DNA from: DAHUZL01 sp035533215
GTDB lineage: Bacteria > Chloroflexota > Dormibacteria > Aeolococcales > Bog-877
Reading direction: 5' to 3'
DNA length: 64,000 nt
Assembly: GCA_035533215.1 (NCBI GenBank)
Contig: DATLUG010000025.1
Coordinates: forward strand, 1 to 64,000
In this document: one piece after another, positions 7,595 through 14,964 of the stretch
Numbering within the stretch: the stretch's first letter is position 1
Layout: the number at the start of each line of letters is the position of its first letter
The notes under the pieces: model-generated
What the model was told of the DNA's origin: nothing
Database searches by the model: none
What the model saw: only the letters and a program-made list of their open reading frames with translations
Program-made: the position numbers and the translations under genes

Positions 7595-9399
7595 CGGCTC
7601 AGCGTCCAGTTCTCCGGGTAGGCCGAGGCGTAGATGTCCTGGGGGGTCCACCCGTGGAGATGGTCGCTGACCACCGAGATCTGATAGTTGGCGAGCGGCC
7701 ACCACAGCCCTGGCACCTGCAGCGCGGTGGCGTCCTGGTAGCGGTAGAGGGCCTGGACGCTGGAATCGGTGTGGGTGGCCTGGATCAGCCGGTTGATGCT
7801 CTTGTCGCAGTAGCCGCCCCCCCAGTAGCTGCCACAGCCGAAGATCTGGCCCCCGGTCGGGTAGGCGTCCCCGCCGCCGAAGTTCCACAGGTTGCCGCCG
7901 AAGGTGAGCAGCTCCCAGTTGCACGCCGACGCCGGGCACTGGCCGCCGAGCGCGTACACCCCGGCGATGGTGTGGCCCAGGAGGTTGATGACGATCCCGA
8001 TCTTGGAGGCCGCCGACTTGAAGGCCTCCACCTCCTGGCTCGTGTACTGGTAGGCGTTCCAGTACAGGAAGCGGAGCACCAGCGGGGTCCCCGCCTTGAT
8101 CCCGCGGCCGCAGTCGGTGGGGCCGCTGCCGGGCCGCACACAGGTGTCGGTGCCATTGGGGTGGATCGACCAGCCGTGGCCGGCGAGCAGCCCGCGGGCG
8201 GTCCCGATGCTGTAGGGGAAATGGTCGTGGCGCTCGAAGCTGCTGGCGTAGGACGAGTGGTTGACGGTCGGGACCGGACCGTAGGTGGGCAGGCCGTACC
8301 CGTGCAGCGCGACCCTGATGAAGGTGCGCTGGTCGACCAGGTGCTGGAGCGCCTGGCGCAGGTAGAGCTGGCGCATGATCGGGCCGGTCTTGGGGTTGGT
8401 GTAGTTGATCTCGGCGTAGTTGAGCGTGTACCAGTTCCAGGACACCACCTTGTAGCCGTGGCTGCGGAGGTAGCCGGCCTGGGAGACATCGTTGTAGGGC
8501 AGGTATCCGTAGGTGAGCTCGCCGGCCCGCAGGGCGTCGAACTCGGCGGTGTCGCTGGTGTACACCATCCACTTCACCTCGGCGAGGTGGGGCTTGTCGG
8601 GGCCCGAGTAGCGGGAGTTCGGGACCAGGATCGCGTCGCTGGTGGGGGCCGAGTAGCTCTCCACCCGGAAGGGGCCGTCGACCACCTTCCACAGGGGATT
8701 GGTGGCGACGGTGGCGAGGTCTCCGGCCTGCTTGGCAAGGAAGCTGAACACTGCCTGGGCGCCCTTGGTGGTGCGGTCGGCGTTGCCCACCGTACCCGAC
8801 GGCGATGTCTTGTCCCAGACGTGCTGGGGGAGCGGGATGATGTCGGTGAGCTGGTTGTCGAGCAGCCACAGCTTGCTGAACGCCTGCTTGAACGTGACAC
8901 TGAAGGTGGTGGCGCTGGGATAGGTCACCCGGCTGAGGTCATCGGGCAGCCAGCCGGGATGGTAGGCGCCCAGCTTGGTCTTGTTGGCGGCCTCCAGCCT
9001 GAACCAGAACTCGATGTCGCGGGTGGTGATCGGCTGCCCGTCCGACCAGCGCCAGCGCTTGAGGGTGATGGTGGCGGTGCGGCCGCCGTTGGACCAGACG
9101 GGCGGCTCGGCGAGGCTGAGGGCGGGATTGAAGGCGGTGGTGCCGTGGCGACCGACCCAGTAGATGGGCCGGTACATCAGCAGGGTGAACTGGGTCACCT
9201 GGATGCCGTAGGTGGTCGGCGTCCACATCGGGAAGATCCAGTTCGGCGGACCGGCGGTGGCGAAGGCCGCCGTCCCGCTCGGTTGCGCCCGCGGGGCCGG
9301 ACGGGACGCGGCGACGGTCCCGCCACCGGCGCTGAGCAGTGCCGTCAGGGCGAGGAGGGCGCCGAGGGCGCTCGTGACGGTGAGTCGACGTCTGGACAT
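7591..9399 (-). CDS. Extracellular solute-binding protein, family 5 (ABC dipeptide/oligopeptide type)
   Basis: 602 aa from ATG 9399, preceded by the SD-like GGGAGGGCAGG. Residues 1-32 form a Sec signal peptide with no lipobox cysteine, so the protein may be soluble or held by the hydrophobic N-terminus. Family-5 features include EFWFRLEAANK, a VVDGPFRVESY segment and a long C-terminal lobe; length fits the 530-620 aa norm. Segments such as WDKTSP, DRTTKGAQAVF and a C-terminal NYQISVVSDHLHG are shared with the second SBP (34095-35915), so the two are paralogues. No permease or ATPase gene lies beside it; two amidohydrolases follow in the same operon. Confidence 0.9.
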   Translation of the reverse strand: MSRRRLTVTSALGALLALTALLSAGGGTVAASRPAPRAQPSGTAAFATAGPPNWIFPMWTPTTYGIQVTQFTLLMYRPIYWVGRHGTTAFNPALSLAEPPVWSNGGRTATITLKRWRWSDGQPITTRDIEFWFRLEAANKTKLGAYHPGWLPDDLSRVTYPSATTFSVTFKQAFSKLWLLDNQLTDIIPLPQHVWDKTSPSGTVGNADRTTKGAQAVFSFLAKQAGDLATVATNPLWKVVDGPFRVESYSAPTSDAILVPNSRYSGPDKPHLAEVKWMVYTSDTAEFDALRAGELTYGYLPYNDVSQAGYLRSHGYKVVSWNWYTLNYAEINYTNPKTGPIMRQLYLRQALQHLVDQRTFIRVALHGYGLPTYGPVPTVNHSSYASSFERHDHFPYSIGTARGLLAGHGWSIHPNGTDTCVRPGSGPTDCGRGIKAGTPLVLRFLYWNAYQYTSQEVEAFKSAASKIGIVINLLGHTIAGVYALGGQCPASACNWELLTFGGNLWNFGGGDAYPTGGQIFGCGSYWGGGYCDKSINRLIQATHTDSSVQALYRYQDATALQVPGLWWPLANYQISVVSDHLHGWTPQDIYASAYPENWTLSR

Positions 9400-9486
9400 C
9401 GCCTGCCCTCCCCCATCCGGCCGCACCCCACCGTCCGGCCCCGCCCGCTCGCGTCCCCCAGCCGGGGTCGTGCCGACACCGGCCCA

Positions 9487-9519
9487 ACTTGGGCTTGCAG
9501 CACACCTGCAAGCCCAGGT
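9487..9519. promoter_or_regulatory. Palindromic operator-like inverted repeat at the SBP promoter
   Basis: An inverted repeat with 11-bp arms (TGGGCTTGCAG / CTGCAAGCCCA) around a 5-nt CACAC centre, extendable by two or three pairs outward including one wobble. It begins 2 nt downstream of the -10 box of the SBP operon and so covers the transcription start. No T-run follows in either direction, which argues against a terminator. A repressor binding site is the likeliest role; the regulator is not identified. Confidence 0.6.
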
Positions 9520-9521
9520 GA

Positions 9522-9550
9522 ACACTAGGTGGGGGCCGCCAGCGTGTCAA
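9522..9550 (-). promoter_or_regulatory. Sigma-70-type promoter of the SBP/amidohydrolase operon
   Basis: On the minus strand: -35 TTGACA (9550-9545), a 17-nt spacer, and -10 TAGTGT (9527-9522). The start of transcription would fall near 9515, about 115 nt before the SBP start codon and inside the palindrome at 9487-9519. Confidence 0.65.
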
Positions 9551-9593
9551 GGTGGCGGCGCCGGTGATCCGGCGCGGGCCGCGGCCGTCCCGC

Positions 9594-10763
9594 TCAGCCG
9601 GCGCGTCCAGCCGCCACCGGGCGGCGGAGGAGGAGCGCCCACCGGCCGCCGCGGACCCCGGCCAGCGTGAGCAGCGCGATGGTGGCGAGCACCAGGTAGA
9701 CCCAGGCGTCGCCGGCGGCCGCGGCCAGCCAACCTCCCCCCGCCGATCCCAGGGTCCAGCCGATCCCCCAGCTGAGGTTCCAGAGCCCGAGCCCCATCCA
9801 CACCGCCCGCGGCGATCGGCCGGCGACGGCCGACACCATCGACATCGCCGGGACCCAGAAGGAGCTGTACGCGGCTCCCGCCACCGCCACCACCGCCGCC
9901 AGGGGCCATGCGCCCCAGCCGACGGCGAGGAGCAGCGAGGCCACCACCGAGGCGAGGAGGCCGACCTGCACCGGACGGCTGTGGCCGCTGCGGTCGGTCC
10001 ACCGGCCGAGGAGCGGGTTGACCCAGGCCCGCGCCGCCGACGCGAGGAAGAACACCGCCGCGATCGCGACGCCGGCGAGCCCGGCGCGAGCCAGCTCCAG
10101 TGGCGCCAGGACCGCCAGGACCGCGGTGAGGACGCCCCCCAGCCCGCCCAGCCAGAGGGCCGCGCCCGACCGCCATCCGACCAGGTCGCGAAGCCGGCGC
10201 CCGAGCGGGTGGCGGGCCTCCTCGGCCGGTGCCGCCGTGAACCAGGTCCAGGCGGCGAGGGCCGCGGTGGCGACGGCGATCCCGGTGAAGACCGGACGCA
10301 GCCCCACCGACGCCGCCACCCCGCCGAGCATGGGGCCGAGGAGGGAGCCGGCCGACGAGGCGGCGGCGGCGGTCCCGATCGCGCGCCCCCGCCGGTCCGC
10401 CGGCGCGGCGGTGACCAGCCAGGCGACCGCCCCGGTCCAGGCGAGGCCGTCGCCCACCCCCTGGCCCAGGCGGGCGAGATCGAGCGCCACGACGCTGGTG
10501 GCGAAGCCGAAGCCGAGGGTGCAGACCGCCATCAGCCCGAGCCCGACGAGGACCCCAGCTTTGAGGGTGCCGCGGGCGGCGACCGGCAGCGCCGCCACCG
10601 TTCCCATCATGCTGCCCACCGCGTAGGCGGCGGTGAGGAAGCCGGCCGCGCCCTTGCTGAGCATCAGAGCATGGGCGAGGTGGGGCAGGAGCGGCGCCAG
10701 CGCGGCGAAGAACACCGTGTCGACGAACGCCACGCACACCACCAATCGGGTGAGGTTGCGCAC
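9594..10763 (-). CDS. MFS transporter (DHA1-like)
   Basis: 389 aa with about 12 hydrophobic segments in two halves separated by a short charged loop around residues 185-200. The N-terminal half carries the usual loop with an acidic/basic pattern (APADRRGRAIG) found in drug:H+ antiporter-type MFS proteins. A TACCAT -10-like box lies 11 nt upstream of the ATG. It is divergent from the two-component regulator gene that starts 80 bp away, so the regulator may control it; that is inference. Substrate unknown. Confidence 0.85.
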   Translation of the reverse strand: MRNLTRLVVCVAFVDTVFFAALAPLLPHLAHALMLSKGAAGFLTAAYAVGSMMGTVAALPVAARGTLKAGVLVGLGLMAVCTLGFGFATSVVALDLARLGQGVGDGLAWTGAVAWLVTAAPADRRGRAIGTAAAASSAGSLLGPMLGGVAASVGLRPVFTGIAVATAALAAWTWFTAAPAEEARHPLGRRLRDLVGWRSGAALWLGGLGGVLTAVLAVLAPLELARAGLAGVAIAAVFFLASAARAWVNPLLGRWTDRSGHSRPVQVGLLASVVASLLLAVGWGAWPLAAVVAVAGAAYSSFWVPAMSMVSAVAGRSPRAVWMGLGLWNLSWGIGWTLGSAGGGWLAAAAGDAWVYLVLATIALLTLAGVRGGRWALLLRRPVAAGRAG

Positions 10764-10829
10764 CGCACGATGGTACCGGCAGTGTCCCGGGCCCCAGCCG
10801 CCTCACAGGTCGTTCACATCTTCGGCGTG

Positions 10830-10835
10830 CACACT
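10830..10835 (+). promoter_or_regulatory. -10-like box (CACACT) of the response-regulator gene
   Basis: CACACT ends 7 nt before the ATG at 10843, fitting the leaderless spacing seen at several other genes here. A pair of TCACAG/TCACAT hexamers 11 bp apart (10803 and 10814) lies just upstream and could be an OmpR-type autoregulatory site. Confidence 0.35.
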
Positions 10836-10842
10836 CTCGGCG

Positions 10843-11556
10843 ATGGCGTCCACCACCGCGGCCGACGGCGAGCCGCCGACCGCGCGCATCCTGGTCGTCG
10901 ACGACGAGCCGAACATCACCGACCTGCTCGCCACCGCCCTCCGCTACGAGCGGTACGAGGTGGAGGTGGCGGCCGCCGGCCGCGTCGCGGTCGAGCGCTG
11001 CCGCGCCTTCCGTCCCGACCTGGTGGTCCTCGACGTCATGCTTCCGGACCTCGACGGCTTCGAGGTGGCGCGCCGCCTGAGCCGTGAGCTGCCTCGGGTC
11101 CCCGTCCTCTTCCTCACCGCCCGCGACGCGGTCGCGGACAAGGTCCACGGCTTGCGGCTCGGCGCGGACGACTACCTCACCAAGCCCTTCAGCCTGTCGG
11201 AGCTGTCGGCGAGGGTCCAGGCCGTCCTCCGGCGCGCCCGCCACCCCGGTCCCGGCCGGCTGGTCTGCGCCGACCTCGAGCTCGACGACGACGCTCACGA
11301 GGTACGCCGCGGCGGGGTGCCGATCCCGCTCACCGCGACGGAGTACAGCCTGCTCCGCTTCCTGCTCCGCAATGGCCGACGGGTCGTCTCCAAGGCCCAG
11401 ATCCTGGACCACGTCTGGCCCGACGACTTCGAGGGCGCCGACACCGTGGTCGAGACCTACGTCAGCTACCTGCGGCGGAAGTTGGACCCCCTGGGGCCCC
11501 CGCTCATCCGCACCGTGCGCGGGGTCGGCTACACCATCCGCCCGCCGGGGCCGTAG
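10843..11556 (+). CDS. OmpR/PhoB-family response regulator
   Basis: 237 aa. Receiver domain 14-125 with acidic pocket D20/D21, phosphorylatable D64 (LVVLDVMLPDLDGF) and K114 (DDYLTKPF). C-terminal winged helix 140-235 ends in RTVRGVGYTIRP. The kinase gene follows after 3 nt, so the pair is co-transcribed. Targets unknown; candidates are the divergent MFS gene and its own promoter. The ATG is chosen because the CACACT box sits at leaderless spacing before it and the receiver domain begins shortly after. Confidence 0.93.
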   Translation: MASTTAADGEPPTARILVVDDEPNITDLLATALRYERYEVEVAAAGRVAVERCRAFRPDLVVLDVMLPDLDGFEVARRLSRELPRVPVLFLTARDAVADKVHGLRLGADDYLTKPFSLSELSARVQAVLRRARHPGPGRLVCADLELDDDAHEVRRGGVPIPLTATEYSLLRFLLRNGRRVVSKAQILDHVWPDDFEGADTVVETYVSYLRRKLDPLGPPLIRTVRGVGYTIRPPGP

Positions 11557-11559
11557 GCG

Positions 11560-13236
11560 GTGTCGCTCCGCCTCCGCCTGATCCTGGCGGTCGCCGGGCT
11601 GACCGCGGCGGGGCTGCTCGCCGTCGGCGCCATCACCTACACCCTCCTGCGCTCCGCCCTGTACGCCCAGGTGGGGCAGCAGCTGCGGGCGGCCCACTTC
11701 CCGGTGGTCCGGGCCCTGATGGAGCGCCCGGGCGCACCCCCGAGCCACACCCTCGGCCTCGTCGGGCGCCACATCGTGCCCCGTCCGAGCCGGCCCGGGG
11801 CGGTGGTGTCCACGCTGCCTCCCGGCACCGTCGGCGAGTTCGTGAGCCCGGCTGGACGGGTCCTGGGCCGGGTGACGTTCAGCTATCAGGGCCCGGGCCC
11901 GGCGCCGCGCCTCCCCCGCGCCCAGCTCGCCGCTGCGACCACGGCCGGGCGCACCTTCGGGGCGGTCGGGGGACGTCACGGGAGCGTCGCCTACCGGGTC
12001 CTGGTGCAGCGGATCCCGGGCCACCCAGGGGCGCTGGTCACGGCGATCCCCCTCACCACCACCGACGAGACCCTGGGCCAGCTGGTCCTGATCGAGCTGC
12101 TCGCCAGCGCGGCGGTCCTGGCCGGCGTGATCCTCGCGGCCGGGTGGGCCGTCCGCCGCAGCCTGCGCCCGCTGGAGACGATCGCCGCCACCGCCGCCGC
12201 GATCGCCGAGGGGGACCTCAGCCGCCGCGTCACCGGGGCCGGCCGGCGCACCGAGGTGGGACGGGTGGCGGAGGCGCTCAACACCATGCTGCAGCGGATC
12301 GAGTCCGCGTTCGCCGAGCGGCGCGCCTCCGAGGACCGGCTTCGCCGCTTCCTCGCCGACGCCTCCCACGAGCTGCGCACCCCCCTGACGTCGATCCGCG
12401 GCTACGCGGAGCTCTTCCGGCGGGGGGCGGCCTCCCGGCCCCAGGACCTGGCCAAGTCGCTCCGGCGGATCGAGGAGGAGGCGCGCCGCATGGGGCTGCT
12501 CGTGGACGACCTCCTCCTCCTCGCCCGCCTCGACAGCGGCCGTCCCCTGGAGATGCGTCCCGTCGACCTCGTCCGGCTCGCAGGCGACGCCGTCACCGAC
12601 CTCCGGGTCGTCGACCCCGAGCGGCCGGTCGAGCTGGAGGCCCCCGCCGGGGTCACCGTCCTCGGCGACGAGGCCCGGCTCCGCCAGGTGCTGACCAACC
12701 TCCTCGACAACGCCCGCCGGCACACCCGCCCCCGGAGCCCGGTGGCGGTCGGCCTTCGCGCCGACGCTGACGAGGCGGTGCTGGAGGTGCGCGATCAGGG
12801 GCCGGGGCTGTCTCCGGGTGCGGTCCGTCACATCTTCGAGCCGTTCTACCGGGCCGATCCGGCGCGGGAGCGCACCACCGGCGGCGCGGGTCTCGGCCTC
12901 GCCATCGTCGCCGCGCTGATCCGCGCCCACGAGGGTCGGGTCGAGGTCGACAGCGCCCTCGGAGCAGGATCAACCTTCCGGGTCCGCCTCCAGCTCGCAC
13001 CGGCCGTCCCCTCGGCGGGCACCGACCCCTGGCCGGCGCGGGCTCGGCCCCGCCGGCCCCCGGCGGTCAGGCCGGTCCGGTCACCGGGGACGGCGGAAAC
13101 GGGAGTGCCGGCTCCTGGGCCACGACCGGGTTCTCCAGCACCCCGATCCCCTCCACCTCCACCCGGACTCGGTCGCCGGGCCGGAGGAAGACGGGCGGGG
13201 TCCGCGCGTAGCCGACACCGGCGGGCGTCCCGGTGA
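11560..13236 (+). CDS. Sensor histidine kinase (HisKA/HATPase_c, HAMP)
   Basis: 558 aa, GTG start 3 nt after the regulator stop. Membrane segments at about 6-32 and 172-197 flank a roughly 140-residue extracytoplasmic sensor region. HAMP follows at 198-250, then the H-box with H270 (DASHELRTPL), N-box near 380-388 (LTNLLDNARRH), G1 RDQGPGLS and G2 GGAGLGLAIV. The ATP-binding domain ends near residue 480; the remaining 78 residues are Pro/Arg/Gly-rich, unlike the family, and overlap the convergent FAH gene by 170 bp. The tail may be real low-complexity extension or an indel near the natural stop. Confidence 0.9.
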   Translation: MSLRLRLILAVAGLTAAGLLAVGAITYTLLRSALYAQVGQQLRAAHFPVVRALMERPGAPPSHTLGLVGRHIVPRPSRPGAVVSTLPPGTVGEFVSPAGRVLGRVTFSYQGPGPAPRLPRAQLAAATTAGRTFGAVGGRHGSVAYRVLVQRIPGHPGALVTAIPLTTTDETLGQLVLIELLASAAVLAGVILAAGWAVRRSLRPLETIAATAAAIAEGDLSRRVTGAGRRTEVGRVAEALNTMLQRIESAFAERRASEDRLRRFLADASHELRTPLTSIRGYAELFRRGAASRPQDLAKSLRRIEEEARRMGLLVDDLLLLARLDSGRPLEMRPVDLVRLAGDAVTDLRVVDPERPVELEAPAGVTVLGDEARLRQVLTNLLDNARRHTRPRSPVAVGLRADADEAVLEVRDQGPGLSPGAVRHIFEPFYRADPARERTTGGAGLGLAIVAALIRAHEGRVEVDSALGAGSTFRVRLQLAPAVPSAGTDPWPARARPRRPPAVRPVRSPGTAETGVPAPGPRPGSPAPRSPPPPPGLGRRAGGRRAGSARSRHRRASR

Positions 13237-14002
13237 GGATGACGTCGCCGGGCTCGAGATCCATCACCGTCGAGATGAACGCCACCAGGTAGGGGATGTC
13301 GAAGACCAGGTCGGCGGTGTTGGAGTCCTGCATCACGGTGTCGTTGAGCCAGAGGCGGATGTCGAGACGGCCGGGGTCCTCGACCTCGTCGGCGGTGACC
13401 AGCCAGGGCCCGATGGGGGCGAAGGTCCGGAAGTTCTTGGCCAGGGTGAGCTGCTCGTCGTGGAACTGGATGTCGCGCGCGCTCACGTCGTTGGCGACGC
13501 TGTAGCCGGCGACGTATCGCATCGCCTCCGCCGGCGCCACCCCCTCTCCGGCGCGCCCGACAACGACTGCCAGCTCGGCCTCGAAGTCGACCGCGTCGGT
13601 GACAGTGGGCTTCACGATCGCTGCCCCCGGACCGACGATCGAGCCCGCGTACTTGGCGAACAGCTTGGGCAGGTCGGGCTGCTTCACCCCGGCCTCGCGG
13701 ACGTGGTCGCGGTAGTTGCGACCGACCGCGATCACCTTCGGGGGGCGCAGCAACGGCGAGAGGAGGGTCACCTCCACGGCGGGATGAAGCCCGCTGGCCC
13801 CGTCCTGGGCCGGGGCAACCGCCGCGCGGGTCCGCTCCAGGCCGGGGCCGTCCGCCGCGAGCAGCTCGACCAGGTTGGCCGGCGGACGGTCCCAGCGCTC
13901 CGCCCACCCGTCGGACTCGGCGAGGTCGAGCACCCGTTCGCCGAGGTGGACGCCGAAGCGGGGGCGCACCTCCCCACCAACCGTGAACGAGATCAGACGC
14001 AT
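13067..14002 (-). CDS. Fumarylacetoacetate hydrolase (FAH)-family protein
   Basis: 311 aa from ATG 14002, with a good SD (GGGGGAGG) upstream. An N-terminal FAH_N-like region (MRLISFTVGGEVRPRFGV) is followed by the catalytic FAH domain: KVIAVGRNYRDHVREAG, the metal-binding DFEAELAVVVGR, NDVSARDIQ and GDVILTGTPAGVG. Members include fumarylpyruvate hydrolases, acylpyruvases and 2-hydroxyhepta-2,4-diene-1,7-dioate isomerases of aromatic catabolism; the substrate cannot be fixed. It is divergent from a FadR-subfamily regulator 187 bp away, which probably controls it. Confidence 0.9.
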   Translation of the reverse strand: MRLISFTVGGEVRPRFGVHLGERVLDLAESDGWAERWDRPPANLVELLAADGPGLERTRAAVAPAQDGASGLHPAVEVTLLSPLLRPPKVIAVGRNYRDHVREAGVKQPDLPKLFAKYAGSIVGPGAAIVKPTVTDAVDFEAELAVVVGRAGEGVAPAEAMRYVAGYSVANDVSARDIQFHDEQLTLAKNFRTFAPIGPWLVTADEVEDPGRLDIRLWLNDTVMQDSNTADLVFDIPYLVAFISTVMDLEPGDVILTGTPAGVGYARTPPVFLRPGDRVRVEVEGIGVLENPVVAQEPALPFPPSPVTGPA

Positions 14003-14079
14003 ACCGGCCTCCCCCTCGGCCCGGGCGGTCAGCCCCTGGCCCGTGGAGCCCCTCATCCTCTCGGGGCGTGCCTTGGGTC

Positions 14080-14185
14080 GATTGGTTCAGAGCTGGTTGA
14101 GCTCGGTGCGGCGCCACCGTGCGGTTCGGTACTGTAGCCAGGGCAGAGGCCGGCGTCAACGCCGCACCGGAGCAGGGATTGGTTC
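14080..14185. promoter_or_regulatory. FAH/GntR divergent control region with GATTGGTTC direct repeats
   Basis: The 9-mer GATTGGTTC occurs at 14080-14088 and again at 14177-14185, just before the regulator ATG at 14190. A -10-like TACTGT (14130-14135) lies between them in the plus direction. The repeats are plausible half-operators for the adjacent regulator, but they lack the dyad symmetry usual for FadR-type sites. Confidence 0.3.
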
Positions 14186-14189
14186 GCAA

Positions 14190-14918
14190 ATGGCGCGCTG
14201 GCCGGTGAGCACGATCCGGTCGCCCCGGCCAGCCATCGGGGCGCTCGTCGCCCGCCTCGAGACGGAGGTCCGGTCGCGCGCCGGGACGCCCGATCACCGC
14301 CTGCCCCCAGAGCGTGAGCTCGCCCGCCGGTTCGGGGTGCCGCGCCGGGCGCTCCGGGGCGCCCTCCGGGTGCTGGCCGACAACGGGCGCATCACCCGCC
14401 ACGTCGGCCGCGGCACCTTCGTCACCGCCGCGATCGAGGGGCGGAAGCCATTCCCGGAGCTGGTGCAGACGTCACCGGTGGAGGTGATGGCGGTGCGCCT
14501 CGCGGTCGAGCCGTCGCTGATGCCGCTGGCGGCGGGGGCCGCTCGGCCGGCCGACCGCGACGCCCTCGACGCCTGCCTCGCCCAGGGGCGGAGCGCCAGC
14601 TCGCACGAGGAGTTCGAGCTCTGGGACGCCTCGCTGCACCAGGCCCTGGCAGCCGCCACCCACAATCCGCTCGCGATCGCCGTGCTGGAGGTGTGCAACG
14701 CTGCCCGTGGCCAGCCCTACTGGGGCAACCTCAAGCGGCGGGGCTTCGATCCCGCCCGCCAGGCGGTCGGCCAGCGCGAGCACGAGCAGGTGGTGCAGGC
14801 GGTGAAGGACGGCGACGGGCCGATGGCGCAGGCGCGGATGCGGATGCACCTCACCCAGGTGTCGCAGCGGCTCCTCGGCACCATCGCGGCCACGACCGCC
14901 GGCGGCGCGGACGGCTGA
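14190..14918 (+). CDS. GntR-family transcriptional regulator, FadR/FCD subfamily
   Basis: 242 aa. N-terminal winged helix (residues about 10-75) with PPERELARRFGV and GRGTFV motifs typical of GntR; C-terminal alpha-helical FCD effector domain (about 95-235) with the expected E/D-x-H metal-binding elements such as FHQAL-like DASLHQAL and a late REHEQVVQAVKDGD segment. FCD regulators respond to small carboxylic acids. Divergent from the FAH hydrolase gene, so the hydrolase substrate or product is the likely effector. It ends 46 nt before the convergent propeller gene. Confidence 0.9.
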   Translation: MARWPVSTIRSPRPAIGALVARLETEVRSRAGTPDHRLPPERELARRFGVPRRALRGALRVLADNGRITRHVGRGTFVTAAIEGRKPFPELVQTSPVEVMAVRLAVEPSLMPLAAGAARPADRDALDACLAQGRSASSHEEFELWDASLHQALAAATHNPLAIAVLEVCNAARGQPYWGNLKRRGFDPARQAVGQREHEQVVQAVKDGDGPMAQARMRMHLTQVSQRLLGTIAATTAGGADG

Positions 14919-14964
14919 GCGGAGGCGGCGGTGCCGCCGCTGGCGCACCGCGATCCGGGCGGCC

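Noticed and set aside
9487..9519. The palindrome as Rho-independent terminator of the MFS gene.
   Set aside because: No T-run follows in the relevant direction and it sits exactly on the predicted start site of a consensus promoter, so an operator is preferred.
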